Origin: Tipula vernalis
Taxonomy: Eukaryota; Arthropoda; Insecta; Diptera; Tipulidae
NCBI GenBank assembly: GCA_958295665.1
Contig: OY282560.1
Span: forward strand, 50,778,333-50,842,332
Direction of reading: 5' to 3'
DNA length: 64,000 bases
The notes beneath the pieces are model-generated. The model made no database searches, was not told the DNA's origin, and was given only the letters and a program-made list of their open reading frames with translations. Position numbers and translations under genes: made by a program. Positions 13,058-23,335 of this stretch are shown here, one piece after another. The first letter of the stretch is position 1. Every line of letters begins with the position of its first letter.

Positions 13058-13073
13058 GGACTCAAAGGGTTAA
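13058..13073. repeat. piggyBac right terminal inverted repeat plus TTAA
   Basis: GGACTCAAAGGGTTAA, the reverse complement of the left end apart from one base. This is the 5' (promoter) side of the transposase gene. Confidence 0.92.
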
Positions 13074-13849
13074 CATGCACATTTTAATGTACCGTTATGA
13101 ACTGGATAAATCAAAACCGTCGCTGAATGGTACAACATCGGAAAAAGTGATTACATCCTACAAGCAGTCGTTGTTGTACATTATACCCAGCAACCTATGA
13201 AAATTGATGCAATGATAAAAGGCTTCACTGTTGCAGAGGAACGATTTCACTGTTGTAGAGGAACGATTTGAAAAAGTTGAAATAAAGAAGGGCACATATC
13301 CGGTTATTCGTTTTCTTCATCAAATTCTTTAACTTTGCAAACTCGAACTTCATAGCACAAAATTTAAAGAAATGCTACTTCGTTCATTGTTGCGGATAAC
13401 AATAGACTTAGGTGTTGTTGTATACACAATAGTGTTGTACACAATAGTGTAGCAATACATAATAGTGTTGTTTACATAATTTTCGTCCAAAATGACGGAC
13501 GTTTTTGTAAGCTTTTTGTATATGGATCTAGATCACCGAACTTGTTCTCCTCATCTTTTTGTCGCTCACAACAGAATAATACATTTTTCACTAAAAATAC
13601 GTTCACTTTTCTAAGATGAAAAAATTCGAAGGGTTTGAGCAGACTGAAAGGAAGAAAATTGAAAATATTCATGGTTTCCATGATCGACATTACCGACTTT
13701 TGTAAGTATCGAGCTAAACAAAACATCGCACTGACGAATGCAAACTGCTGCAAACACCATCCTTGGGGCGCCTATATACCACAGTGTACACAGGTGGCAA
13801 CTGCCGTAACATGAATTAATTAACATTCAAAAAATTAAAAAAAGTAAAA
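13074..13849. other. Unassigned stretch between piggyBac and Helitron scrap
   Basis: A short imperfect direct repeat (TTCACTGTTG[CT]AGAGGAACGATTT) occurs twice at about 13227-13268. A second local repeat of the form ATAGTGTTGTAC/ACATAATAGTG lies at 13425-13455. Minus-strand ORFs at 13472-13826 overlap each other and show no family motif. I assign no gene. Confidence 0.5.
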
Positions 13850-14035
13850 TATAATTTCGTTGAATCCAATAGAGGCTGCTCATTTTCTTAATATATTTGT
13901 TTATACTTTTCGCCACTCAACAAATCGTCTTCTTCATTTCGATATCGATTAAATAACGAAACCATCTCACGACGATAATTATCATAATATTTATCGATTT
14001 TATAGTCGATCCATCGCACAATTTTAGGCTGATCA
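13850..14035 (-). pseudogene. Helitron post-Rep domain fragment
   Basis: The minus-strand reading from about 14035 gives IVRWIDYKIDKYYDNYRREM, then LFNRYRNEEDDLLSGEKYKQIY and a stop. The pattern of a Tyr-rich block, then L-F-x-x-[YW]-R-N-E-x-D-L-L, then a Tyr/Phe-rich helix is the segment that links Rep to helicase in Helitron proteins. The same block is present in the large Helitron here as YYYSLLAQYLPFRNEADLL (about 58570). Only about 60 residues remain. It ends where BEL-2 Gag begins. Confidence 0.5.
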
Positions 14036-14044
14036 CGTTTGTTC

Positions 14045-15286
14045 ACACACTGAAAAAGATTTATGCAAACCGTATGAAGACTCAGAATTTGCGGAATTTG
14101 AGGAAAATTACTACCGTGTGTGAGTGGATTCGGGGCAACAGTTTGAAAACAGCCACGACAACCATAAAACTACCGAAATTAAACATTGCCAAATTCGATT
14201 GGCAATACAGCGAATGGCAGACGTTTTATGATGCTTTTAGTGCCTCCGTGCACGAAAACCAGAATATCGCAGCAGTTCAAAAATTTATTTATTTAAAGGG
14301 TTTGTTAACGGGTCAAGTTTTCAACACAATAAAACATTTTAAACGCTATGCAATCAACGAGTATATAGAACGGTTTTTTCATCAACCAGTTATTAAAGTA
14401 GCTAATTCTGCCAATGTATGTATGTTATACGACACTTCGGACGAAGTGCTACGCGGCTTAAAGGCGATTGGTCAACAGAGCTAATCGAGGGATCCCTGGC
14501 TTATTCATATCTTGTTAGGGAAACTAGACGATGACACCAAAGAAAGATGGGCTCATGAATCAGCAACTAAAGCTTTTCCAACTATCGAAAAAAATTTTGA
14601 GTTCCTAAGCAACCGGATTGATGCGTTGGAAGTGATGAACGGAGCTATTAAAAAAAGATCTGAGTCCAAATTAATAAAATCGTTTGTGGGGATAAGTGAC
14701 TTATCTAATTGCACACTTTGTAAAGCCGCATCTACTATACGAGTGTGCCAAATTCAAGGAAATGGCAATGACAAGTCGATTAGAGTTTATGAAAAAGGAG
14801 GGATGGTGTTTTAATTGCTTAAACAACAACCAAAGCTTTTACCAATGTAGATCATCACGTAGATGTCTAAAATGCAGACGCAAGCATCTTTCTCTATTAC
14901 ATTTTGAAACAAACACCATTCATTCAAAATCCGATTCAATTACTCACCATGTCACTACTAATGAAGAGAGCATTACAGTGAATCCAATAAAGGAACCTAG
15001 TTCCAATAGTTTGCTCTCCAATGTGTTTCAAACATTACTATCTACCGCTGTAGTCCAAGTAGAAGATGTATTTGGTATGTATCATAATTGTAGAGTTTTA
15101 TTAGATAGCGGTTCTCAAGTGTCGCTTATCAGCGAAAATTCTGCAAGAAAACTGCAGTTACCAATACATCAAAATAAATTAAAGATCTGCGGTCTAGGTG
15201 AGACAAACGTTGGTAATGTAAAGGGATACATAAATATTACAATATGTATATCCATCAAATCAGCAATATCCATCAATAAAAATTAA
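14045..15286 (+). pseudogene. BEL-2 gag and aspartic protease
   Basis: Gag starts in one frame (YEDSEFAEFEENYYRV, about 14070) and continues in the next with the BEL Gag hallmark LPKLNIAKFDWQYSEWQTFY (about 14170). 14512-14660 covers LDDDTKERWAHE. Three cysteine-rich blocks follow: one ending CAKF at about 14745, then WCFNCLNNNQSFYQC, then CLKCRRKHLSLLH (about 14880). At about 15095 the protease active site reads LLDSGSQVSLIS. The frame changes near 14120, 14490 and 14740 break Gag. The order and motifs match BEL/Pao elements. Confidence 0.85.
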
Positions 15287-15293
15287 AACCTAC

Positions 15294-16913
15294 ATGATAC
15301 CGAAAATCATCTGTATCACACCAACCAGAACAGTTCAATCAGAAGCGTACCAACATCTAAAGGAACTCCAGCTTGCTGAAGCAATTTATGATACGCCAAG
15401 AGAGATTGATATTCTAATTGGGGCAGCACATGTATTTCAAGCATTAATTGATGGAAGGATAGACGGAGGAAATATGCAACCAGTTGCACAAAATACAATT
15501 TTTGGTTGGGTTGTAGCTGGACTTTACACCCAGTTGGCAGAACCAAGTGATGCGATTACTTCAATGTGCACCAAAATTGAAATCGACCAAACGTTAAGGC
15601 AATTTTGGGAAATTGAAGAAATCATAAAACCGCCACATTATTCAGAGGAAGAAATCAGCTGTGAAAACCATTTCATTCAAAACACCACAGACACAAACAA
15701 CAGATTTGTAGTGCGATTACCATTTAAGACGCCAAAGGTTGATCTAGGCCAATCATACCAAACTGCACTGAATAGATTAATCGTTATAGAGAAAAAATTT
15801 AATAAAAACGCAACTTTCTATCAGCAGTATGTAAATTTCATGAGGGCATATGAAAAGAATACAAAAATTAAATTTGGAACCAGGTTCATATTTTTTACCA
15901 CATCATGGCGTAATTAAGGAAGCCATTTCAACGACTAAGCTTAGAGTCGTATTTGACGCTTCAGTTCGGGAAAGTCATTAAATGATGCTCTTTTGGTCGG
16001 ACCCACTATACAACATTCTCTTAAGATTTCGCCAAAATCGGATCGCATTTACGTGGGATGTCGAAAAGATGTTTCGGCAGATTAACATTGATGAACGAGA
16101 TATAAAATATCAAATTGTGTTGTGGCGAGAAAAAACAGGAGATGCGATACAATACTATATTACAAGTTATTGACCGTGACGTATGGTACATCACCAGCAC
16201 CGTTTTTGGCAACAAGAGTACTTGTCGAGATAGCTGACCGAAATTCAACAATCTTTCCGGAAGCGTCATTTATGATAAAAAATAATATGTACATTGACGA
16301 TTTACTGAGTGGAAGCGAAGGCGTCGACACGGCTTTAAAAATAAAAGAGCAATTATCATCAATGTTAGGTAAACATGGTCTACATCTGAGAAAATGGACT
16401 TCCAACCATAAGGATTTTCTATCGAATATATCGAATGAAGACATAGAAATGACACCAGTAAGTTTCGAAGAGCATGACGCCACATTCAAGATATTGGGAA
16501 TACAATGGAATCCTTCACGCGATACCTTTAAATATTTTCTACAATTGGACGAAACGTTTCTACCGACAAAACGAAAACTGTTATCAGAAGCCTCACGTAT
16601 ATTTGACCATTTGGGGTGGTTGTCAGCAGTTACCATTGCAATCAAAATTGTGTTTCAAAAACTATGGTTGCTGAAACTCGATTGGGATACTGAACTTCCA
16701 GATGATTTGCGAGAACAGTGGCATAATCTAAGAAGTTCACTTTGGCAATTGGAACAACTTGAAATTCCACGATGGCTTCAAACCACAAAATATGCTGTCC
16801 AAATTCATGGTTTCGCTGATTCTTCAGAAGCAACTTTTGCTGTAGCTGTATATTGTAGAGTAGAGGGTGATGATGGGGAGGTTGTGGACTGGGCCAAATT
16901 GGATGAAAAATAA
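15294..16913 (+). pseudogene. BEL-2 protease-RT linker, reverse transcriptase and RNase H
   Basis: 15294-15917 reads through the linker (IDILIGAAHVFQ, NTIFGWVVAGLYT) into the RT N-terminus. After a frame break, STTKLRVVFDAS and DVEKMFRQINIDERD (first catalytic Asp, about 16060) appear. From 16122 a 263-residue open stretch carries LLTVTYGTSPAPFLATRVL, the catalytic MYIDDLLSG at about 16290 (both Asp kept), GLHLRKWTSN, KILGIQWNP, and an RNase H start IHGFADSSEATFAVAVY (about 16800). It ends at a stop at 16913, within RNase H. The polymerase palm is the best-kept one in the window. Confidence 0.88.
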
Positions 16914-18340
16914 CAAACCCGATTGGCCAATACAAAAACAAATTTACGTCACCGACATATCACCGGACCTAAAAAAACAAAACCTCCAATCGTATGTAAC
17001 AACAAATAAAAACGACATTTATGAGCTACCAGTAAAGTATTCCAGTTTCCATAAAACAAGTAAGGTATTAGCAATCATAATGAGAGTAACCACTAATATG
17101 AAGACGTCAAGGCATTTACGAAAATCTGGAGACATTACCAGAGAAGAATTCCTTAAGGCATTACAATTTTGGATTATTTACCATCAACGAGAAAGTTTTC
17201 ATGTAGAAATTGAAACCTTGTCAAGAAATCAGCCACTACCAAAAAAATCCAAATTGTTATCACTTGCATCATTTATTAATCGTGATGGTGTACTGAGAGT
17301 GGGCGGCAGAATGCGACAATCTTTTGCTTCATATGAAGTGAAACATCCAGCTATAATATGTAATTCAAGAATTACGTACCTCATCGCACGAGAGCTTCAT
17401 GAACAATATTATCATGCCGGTCTCAAATCATCCATGACTGTGTAATATGTACAAGATACCGAGCGACAACTCAGAAGCAACTAATGGATGATCTCCCTCC
17501 GGATCGCGTGTAATTACATCGTCCTTTTATGAAGGTTGCCATAGATTACGCCGGTCCATTAATGACTTATTTTAAGAAAGGACGTGGTCAAAAAGCGTCA
17601 AAGATCTACAGATGTATTTTTGGATGTATGTCCACGAAGGCGGTACATATGGAAACCGTAGCCGATCTTACCTCGGAATCGTTTATCGGTGCATTTCGTC
17701 GTATGATGGGGAGTAGTTACTGACATTTATAGTGACAATGGCACCAATTTCGTTGGAGCTAGCAACTCTCTGAAGGATTTATTCTTATTCCTAAAAGACA
17801 ATAAAAATTATATACTTTCTTTTCTTTCAAAGGAATATTTCATAAACTTGCATTTCAGCGCACCTGGTGGAAGTCATCTAAATGGTCTTGTAGAAGCAGC
17901 CGTCAAATCTATGAAATTTCATCTGAAGAGAGTAATCGGCCAAACCATATTGACAAGTGAAGATCTATACACAACCTGTTGTATAAATCGAGGCAATCTT
18001 GAATTCTAGGCCAATATGCCTTTTGCAACCTAACCAAATCGATGCACTAACACCTGACCATTTTCTTACTGGCCATCCGATCACACAAATTCCAGATATC
18101 CAGTATGATGTTAATGTCAAAATCACAACTTTATCGAGATGGAAGTTGGTACAACAATTATTACAACACATAAGACAACATCAACATAGGCGACATCGTG
18201 CTAATCCGTGACGAAAATATATCACCAACACATTGAGCAATGGGGATAGTTGAGCAATTGCATCCAGGCACCGATAAACTGGTACGTGTAGTTACGTTAC
18301 GTATCAAATCAGGCAATCTTCTTAAACGGCCCATTCATAA
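16914..18340 (+). pseudogene. BEL-2 integrase and DUF5641
   Basis: 16914-17445 begins with the region before integrase and includes the zinc-module start (GVLRVGGRMRQS ... HPAIICNSRITYLIARELHE). The catalytic core follows at 17529: VAIDYAGPL (first Asp), MSTKAVHMETV, then, in a shifted frame, SDNGTNFVGA and GLVEAAVKSMKFH. DUF5641 appears at 17999-18340 (NSRPICLLQPN, TPDHFLTGHPI, LVRVVTL). The second half of the zinc module is lost between 17445 and 17529, and several stops interrupt the rest. Confidence 0.85.
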
Positions 18341-18636
18341 GCTATGCAAATTGCCAATTGAATCAATTGATTCAAGCGAGCCGGAATGTTCACACACTGA
18401 CAAAGATTAAAAAGAAAAAAAAAAAACAAACGATCAAATTCACATTATGTATTTATATTTTTTTTTTTTTTTTTTGCTAGGGAAGGTGGGAATGCTCTTT
18501 ACGCACAGTGTGTCGGACTCGCATTGCTGCCCTACCGACTAAAACCACCTATCCCTCCTCCTGGCCTAGCCTGTAACCGTTTTGCACATTACTTCGGGCT
18601 AGGCCTCCCACTGCTCCCTCCGAGCCTCCTCTTACA

Positions 18637-21598
18637 TTATGGGAATCTGTCTAGATCCCCATTCTTCGCTTTCAGGATCTTCTCCACAAAGTGGGCTACT
18701 AGGTTCCACTCCTTCTCTCCTCGGAGCATGATGTCCACCGCAGTTTCTGGGGACCATATATCCACTTCTGCTTCCAGCGTCGCTCTCTGCTCCTCCCATG
18801 CGTCCCACGAGAAGAAAGTGTGCTCCGCGTCATCGGTACTCCCTGGGCAGTATAGGCATTCTGCCGACGTTACGTTCCTCATTCTCCACAGGTATGATCT
18901 GAAGTACCCGTGGCCACTCAAGAACTGGGTCAGGTAATAACCGACCTCTCCGTGACTCCTTTCGGTCCAGGGGCCCACCAGAGCGATAACTCTGGCTGTT
19001 CATCTCCCTTTTGGCTCATTTTCCCATGCCCTCTGCCAGGTTTGCATGGTTCGGGACCTTTCCTCCATACTCGCTACCTTCCGGCCGACTTCCAGTTTCC
19101 TGTGGTATATAGCTTTCCGCTCCTGCGTTACAAGATGTATGGGGATACATCCCGCTATAACCAAGATGGCGGCCTCCGACACCGTCCAATATCCCGACGC
19201 CACACGCAGCGCGCTTCGCCTCTGTACCTGTAGAAGCCGCTTCCGATACATTTGTTTGTGCATGGAGTCTGCCCAAACCTCTGCCCCATATAGCAGAACC
19301 GATTGAACCGCTGCCATAAGTAGTCGCCTCTTACTAGCCCTTGGGCCGCTGCTGTTGGCCATGAGCCTACTAAGGGCGGTCACTCCCTTTGCCGCCTTAT
19401 CTGCCGTCTGCCGGATCTGCTCGAAAAAGCTCAGTTTCGAGTCTATAAAGATTCCTAAATATTTTAATTGCGGCTTTGTTTCGATCACCTCATTGCCAAC
19501 CCAAATCGGGAGAGATGGTTGAATTCTCTTTTTGGTTAGTACCGTAATCTCAGTTTTGCTGAGAGCTAAGGCCAGTCCGTGTTCCTCCAACCAGCCATTT
19601 ATGGCCCGCATAGCCTGGTTTAACTTCAGCTGAGCCTGTTTGGTGTCCCGCGCAGCAACGAGTACTGCAACGTCATCCGCATAGCCCACGAGATGGGTTT
19701 CATCGGGCATCTCCCCTCGAAGTAGCTCGTCATAAAAGGCATTCCACAGATCGGGTCCTAGGATCGACCCCTGAACTCCTCCAGCTGTGAGGGTGCGATT
19801 CCAGAAGTAATCTTCCAGCATCCTTTGGAGGTGTCGTGGTATGCGGAATTGGTGCTCCAATGCGTCTAGCATATCACACCATCTTGCGGTGTTGAACGCA
19901 TTTCTCACGTCCAACGTTACTAGGAGGGCAATGCGACGCAAGAAGTGGTTATAGTTCTCCGCTCTCCTTACGGCTTCCGTGATCTCTTGGACTGCGTCTA
20001 TCGTGGATAGGCCCCGCCTGAATCCATACTGCCTAGGTGAAAGATCTCCCGCAGATCTAAATGCGGCCGTGAGTCTCTCCCTAATTAATTTCTCTTATAG
20101 TTTACCTGCCGTGTCGAGCATACACAGCGGCCGGTAGGATGAGGGCAGCTCGGGGTCGCCTTTACCCTTCATGACCAATACCAGCCGCGCGTTCTTCCAT
20201 CTGGTACTAAACACTCCCTCCGTCACAAGCATTGAACATTGTTAGCATGAGTTCGGAATCCTCCTGGAAGACTATTTTCAATACCTCATTGGGTATTCCG
20301 TCCGGGCCCGGCGTTTTTTTATTTTTTAGCGAGAGTATCGCTTTCTCGAGTTCTGCCTCTGAAAATGACGGGACCTCCATCTCTTGCCGGTCGGTGGCTC
20401 TTTCCCTCAGCGGGTGACTAAGGAAAAGGGTTTTCACAATATACTCCGCGGTTCCGGCATCCATCACGCGTGTTGGTTTCTGGGCTCCTAGCTTCTGGGT
20501 CACTAACTGGTAACCCCGTCCCCAAGAGTTTTCGTCGATGTCCTCTATTAGTTGTTTCCAACATGTTCTTTATCATCCGGCTTAGTAGCTTTTTTGCGGA
20601 TTTATGTTCAGCGGATAGCCGGTTAACTTCGGTACGGTTTGTTGCTCGCTGAGCTTTCCGCCGGCTTGCTAAACATGTCTTACGCGGTGCCGCGATTTCT
20701 GGTGTCCACCAATATGCAGAAGGCTTCCCGTGGCGTGGTTTCCTCTTTGGCATGGATGCCTCACATGCCGAGCCAATGATACCCATAGTAGAAGCTACCA
20801 CCGCCTCAGCCGCAGCTCTTCCGTTCATACCTGAGCTACTTTCTGCTATCTGCCGCCTACCTTTCGTCAGTTCCTCCATGAACCGCTCCACATCCAGCCT
20901 TTGCAGGTTCCACCTGCGAGGTTTAACCGGCGTGTCAATCCGCTGTCTTCTGCCAACCTCAAATTGGATGTATTGGTGGTCACTGCCGCAATAATCCTCC
21001 ATAACCATCCAGTTATGGGTGTGCGGAACTAGGGCCTCCGATGCGAGGGTGATATCTGGTATCGTCTCTGTATACCCTGGTCGGCGAAACGTTGTCACAG
21101 AGCCGCTATTCAGCACCAAGAGTCCTGCTCTGGCTGCCACCTCCAGAATGAGTCTACCTCTTGTGTCGGGGTTTGGCATCCCCCACTCGAGTGCTCTCGC
21201 GTTAAAATCTCCGGCCATAACTAAATGCCCAGACATTGCGGCTATCTCGTCCTCCAGAGCATCCAGCTTTGCTCCAAACTCTGCGGAGTGAAGTAGCAAC
21301 TTACGTAGGTGATACCTGCTGCTTTCACCCAGACGAAGCCCCTTCCTGCTCCATGATTTTCGGCGAAAACTTCACCGCTAGGTATCCATACTGCCGCTGT
21401 ACCGAACAAGTCGGCGTACCATCCTGTGGATTGCTTATCTCGATACTGTTCGCTTAGCATAAGCAACTCGACTCCTTTTTCCACTACCAGCTGATTCAAG
21501 AGTTGGTCAGCCGTTTTGCTCCTATTCATATTCCCTTGCAGAATACGGGTCATTTTCGGCTCTTGACCGCCTGTAGTGTCTCCCGGTATACTTGGCAC
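18637..21598 (-). pseudogene. R1-clade ORF2 (APE endonuclease, RT, C-terminal zinc finger)
   Basis: The endonuclease begins at 21550 (MTRILQGNMNRSKTA) and continues after a frame change at about 21290 with HLVMAGDFNARALEWG and DYCGSDHQYIQF, the catalytic Asp/His motifs. RT starts near 20400 (LKNKKTPGPDGIPNEVLK). It runs through a stop at about 20097 and then the long open stretch 19941-19000, which carries TLDVRNAFNTARW, GVQGSILGPDLWN, the catalytic LVGYADDVAVL, and LKYLGIFIDSKL. A further frame change near 18990 leads to the CCHC finger CLYCPGSTDDAEHTFFSW at about 18870-18815. It is nearly complete but has at least four lesions. Confidence 0.9.
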
Positions 21599-22798
21599 TT
21601 GCTGGAACCCGGGAAATGATTTAGCTGTGCCTGCTCAATTCCCCTATCATTGCACAATATACAATTTGCCGCGGCGGTACACCCTTTTGCCTTGTGACCG
21701 ACAGCGAGACATTTGTGGCACAGTTTGCTTTTATCTGACCTGTGCAATTCTTAGCCATATGGCCATATCCCGAGCACCTGAAACATCGTGTGACAACGAT
21801 CCTTTCCCGCACTCTGCAATATACCCAGCCTATCTTCAACCTCCCTTCATTGAGTAGGTTGGCTGCCCACTTCTCCTCTATCTCTGTGATAGCCACTTGC
21901 TGTCCCCTAAATCCAGGAAAGAGGTTGACTTTAATCGGGCCCGCCTCTGGGAGTTCCATTTTTAAAGCTGCCACAACTTCCTGAACAGTGGTGAAGCCGT
22001 CTAGGTCGCGAATCTCCACCGACACCTTTGGCTCTAGAGTTAGGATTGTTGCCCGGTCTCCCAAGGCGTGTCTCAGCGCACCACAAAATCCCTCTTTGTT
22101 TTTGGATTTCGGTCCTAATTCCAGGAGGACGTCACCTGCTCTGGTCTGCCGGATTGTCTGAACCACCACCTCTGTTTCCTCAAGATTTACCTTGCCACGC
22201 ATTTCCGCTAGCACTTGTGCGTAAGTCTTCCTTTCCGCTGGCCTTATTATAAGTGCCTCAGGTCGGAACCTACGACGTTTCCCACGCCTTTTCCTCATCC
22301 TTTTTTGTGCGACCTCGCGTTCGTCATTGGGTCTGCTATTTTCCGGCCCATTACACTCAGCTGCCTTTGCTTCCAAGTTTGACCGTCTCCTCTCCCTCCT
22401 GGACCGCGGGTTTTCCCATAAAGCTTTCCCCGCCTCTTCCGGTGTTTGGATCTCATCCCTAATCTCTTTCTCCTGTAGCTCCTTTTGTTCTGCAGGGCTC
22501 GTAGCAGGTTTTTTTTACTACCGGCTGCGTTGGGGGTATCGGGAGCTTCCTGCAATTCTGTACCATTTGATAAATGAGCTTCCGGCCTCTTCTGAATACG
22601 GGCGACGTAAGTGATGGCGTCAAGAGCATCCTTCAGCTCCACCAGTCCTATCTTGATATCATTAGATATATTCTTTTGTCTGAGATTGGCCCTCTTCATC
22701 TTATCGATGATGCTCTTGCACCTCTGCAGTAACGCGCCCTGGTCTAAGCTTTCCACCAGCGTATCAGTTCTCTCCGGCGGGATATGTTGAGAAACCAA
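21550..22798 (-). pseudogene. R1-clade ORF1 (Gag-like) with three zinc knuckles
   Basis: The N-terminal part (22798-22295) is Lys/Arg-rich and may form a coiled coil around residues 20-60. After a frame change, 22376-21621 carries KTYAQVLAEMRGKV, GLRHALG-type sequence and the gag core, then the first knuckle CFRCSGYGHMAKNC (about 21785). The second and third knuckles (CHKCLAVGHKAKGC and CILCNDRG ... HFPGSSKC) are in the frame of 21747-21550. This arrangement of three CCHC motifs is usual for R1/Jockey ORF1. At least two frameshifts prevent a full product. Confidence 0.85.
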
Positions 22799-22907
22799 AG
22801 CCGAGACACCAGTTTCCTTTGCTCTTCCTCCTCCACGTCCTCTATCACCACTGTCTCCACAGTAGGAATGGGGGAACTGGGCAACTTAGGTGAAAAGCTT
22901 CTCACCA

Positions 22908-23335
22908 ATGTTTGATAAATTTGAAGAAACTGGTTCAGTTCAAGATCAGAGAAGCAGAATTTAATATCGTAGTGATCGTTTAAGTGAAAATATTGCAGCT
23001 GTTATAGAACAAGTGTTGCTGAAGAGCCAAGGACATCAATTCATCGTTGTCCACAGCAATTAATCTTTAAACCACCAACTTTTGTGGAGTCCATATTGAT
23101 GTGCAGAATATGTGGTTTCAACCTGATGGTGCAAATATGCCACACAGCAATGGAATCAATCGATCTTTTGAAAGAGAAGTTTAATAATCGAATAATTTCA
23201 CGAAGAGCAAACGTGAATTAACCACCAAGATCATGAGATTTGACGCCAATGAACTTCTTCTTATGGAGTTTCTTGAAATGTAAAATTTAAATGGATAATC
23301 CTCAAACTGTTCAATAAACCACTGGGTTTTTTAGT
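22908..23335 (+). pseudogene. mariner-like transposase fragment with internal deletion
   Basis: The reading gives KFEETGSVQDQ and ENIAAV, then EEPRTSIHRCPQQL, all typical of the DNA-binding half of insect mariner-like transposases. It then jumps across the missing first half of the catalytic domain to VDVQNMWFQPDGA (second catalytic Asp, about 23100), LLKEKFNNRIISRR and DLTPMNFFLW. In the last motif the usual third catalytic Asp is Asn. Multiple frame changes occur. The 5' edge coincides with the R1-clade element, which may have inserted into this fragment. Confidence 0.75.

Larger units (their letters stand above)
10612..13069 (-). mobile_element. Complete piggyBac-family DNA transposon
   Basis: The element is 2458 bp and is flanked on both sides by TTAA (10608-10611 and 13070-13073), the exact target duplication used by piggyBac. 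The terminal repeats match: CCCTTTCAGTCC at the left end and, as reverse complement of the right end, CCCTTTGAGTCC. A subterminal inverted repeat (TTGCGTCC) lies 49 bp inside the left end (10661) and about 37 bp inside the right end. One transposase gene fills most of the interior. No internal deletion or foreign insertion is visible. It is the best-preserved element in the window. Confidence 0.93.
14036..18420 (+). mobile_element. BEL/Pao LTR retrotransposon BEL-2, most complete of the BEL copies by length
   Basis: Gag, zinc knuckles, protease, RT, RNase H, integrase and DUF5641 follow one another over 4.4 kb. It is broken by at least eight frame changes or stops and by a deletion at the RNase H/integrase border. 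LTRs were not recognised. The Gag start abuts a Helitron scrap. The 3' side abuts the poly(A) end of an R1-clade element, so both ends may have been trimmed or overwritten. Confidence 0.85.
18456..22907 (-). mobile_element. R1-clade non-LTR retrotransposon, near full length
   Basis: The minus strand reads 5' region (about 22907), ORF1, ORF2, a 3' UTR and a terminal A-run (a T-run of about 17 on the plus strand at 18459-18475). The A-run marks the true 3' end. The region is clearly more GC-rich than its surroundings, as expected for an element with its own codon use. R1 proper inserts in 28S rDNA, but no rDNA is seen at either edge, so this is a relative with another target, or a stray copy. 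The 5' edge meets a mariner-like fragment at about 22908. Confidence 0.85.

Noticed and set aside
13472..13826. Two overlapping minus-strand ORFs as a host gene
   Set aside because: Different frames overlap, there is no recognisable domain, and composition is like the surrounding non-coding DNA.
14039..14066. GTTCACACACTGAAAAAGATT near the BEL-2 start resembles GTTCACACACTGACAAAGATT at 18388, suggesting a terminal direct repeat
   Set aside because: The match is only about 21 bases and both copies seem to lie in or next to coding sequence. No wider LTR similarity was found around them, so I do not call LTRs.
16160..16645. 161-codon minus-strand ORF
   Set aside because: Antisense of the open BEL-2 RT stretch; no motif of its own.
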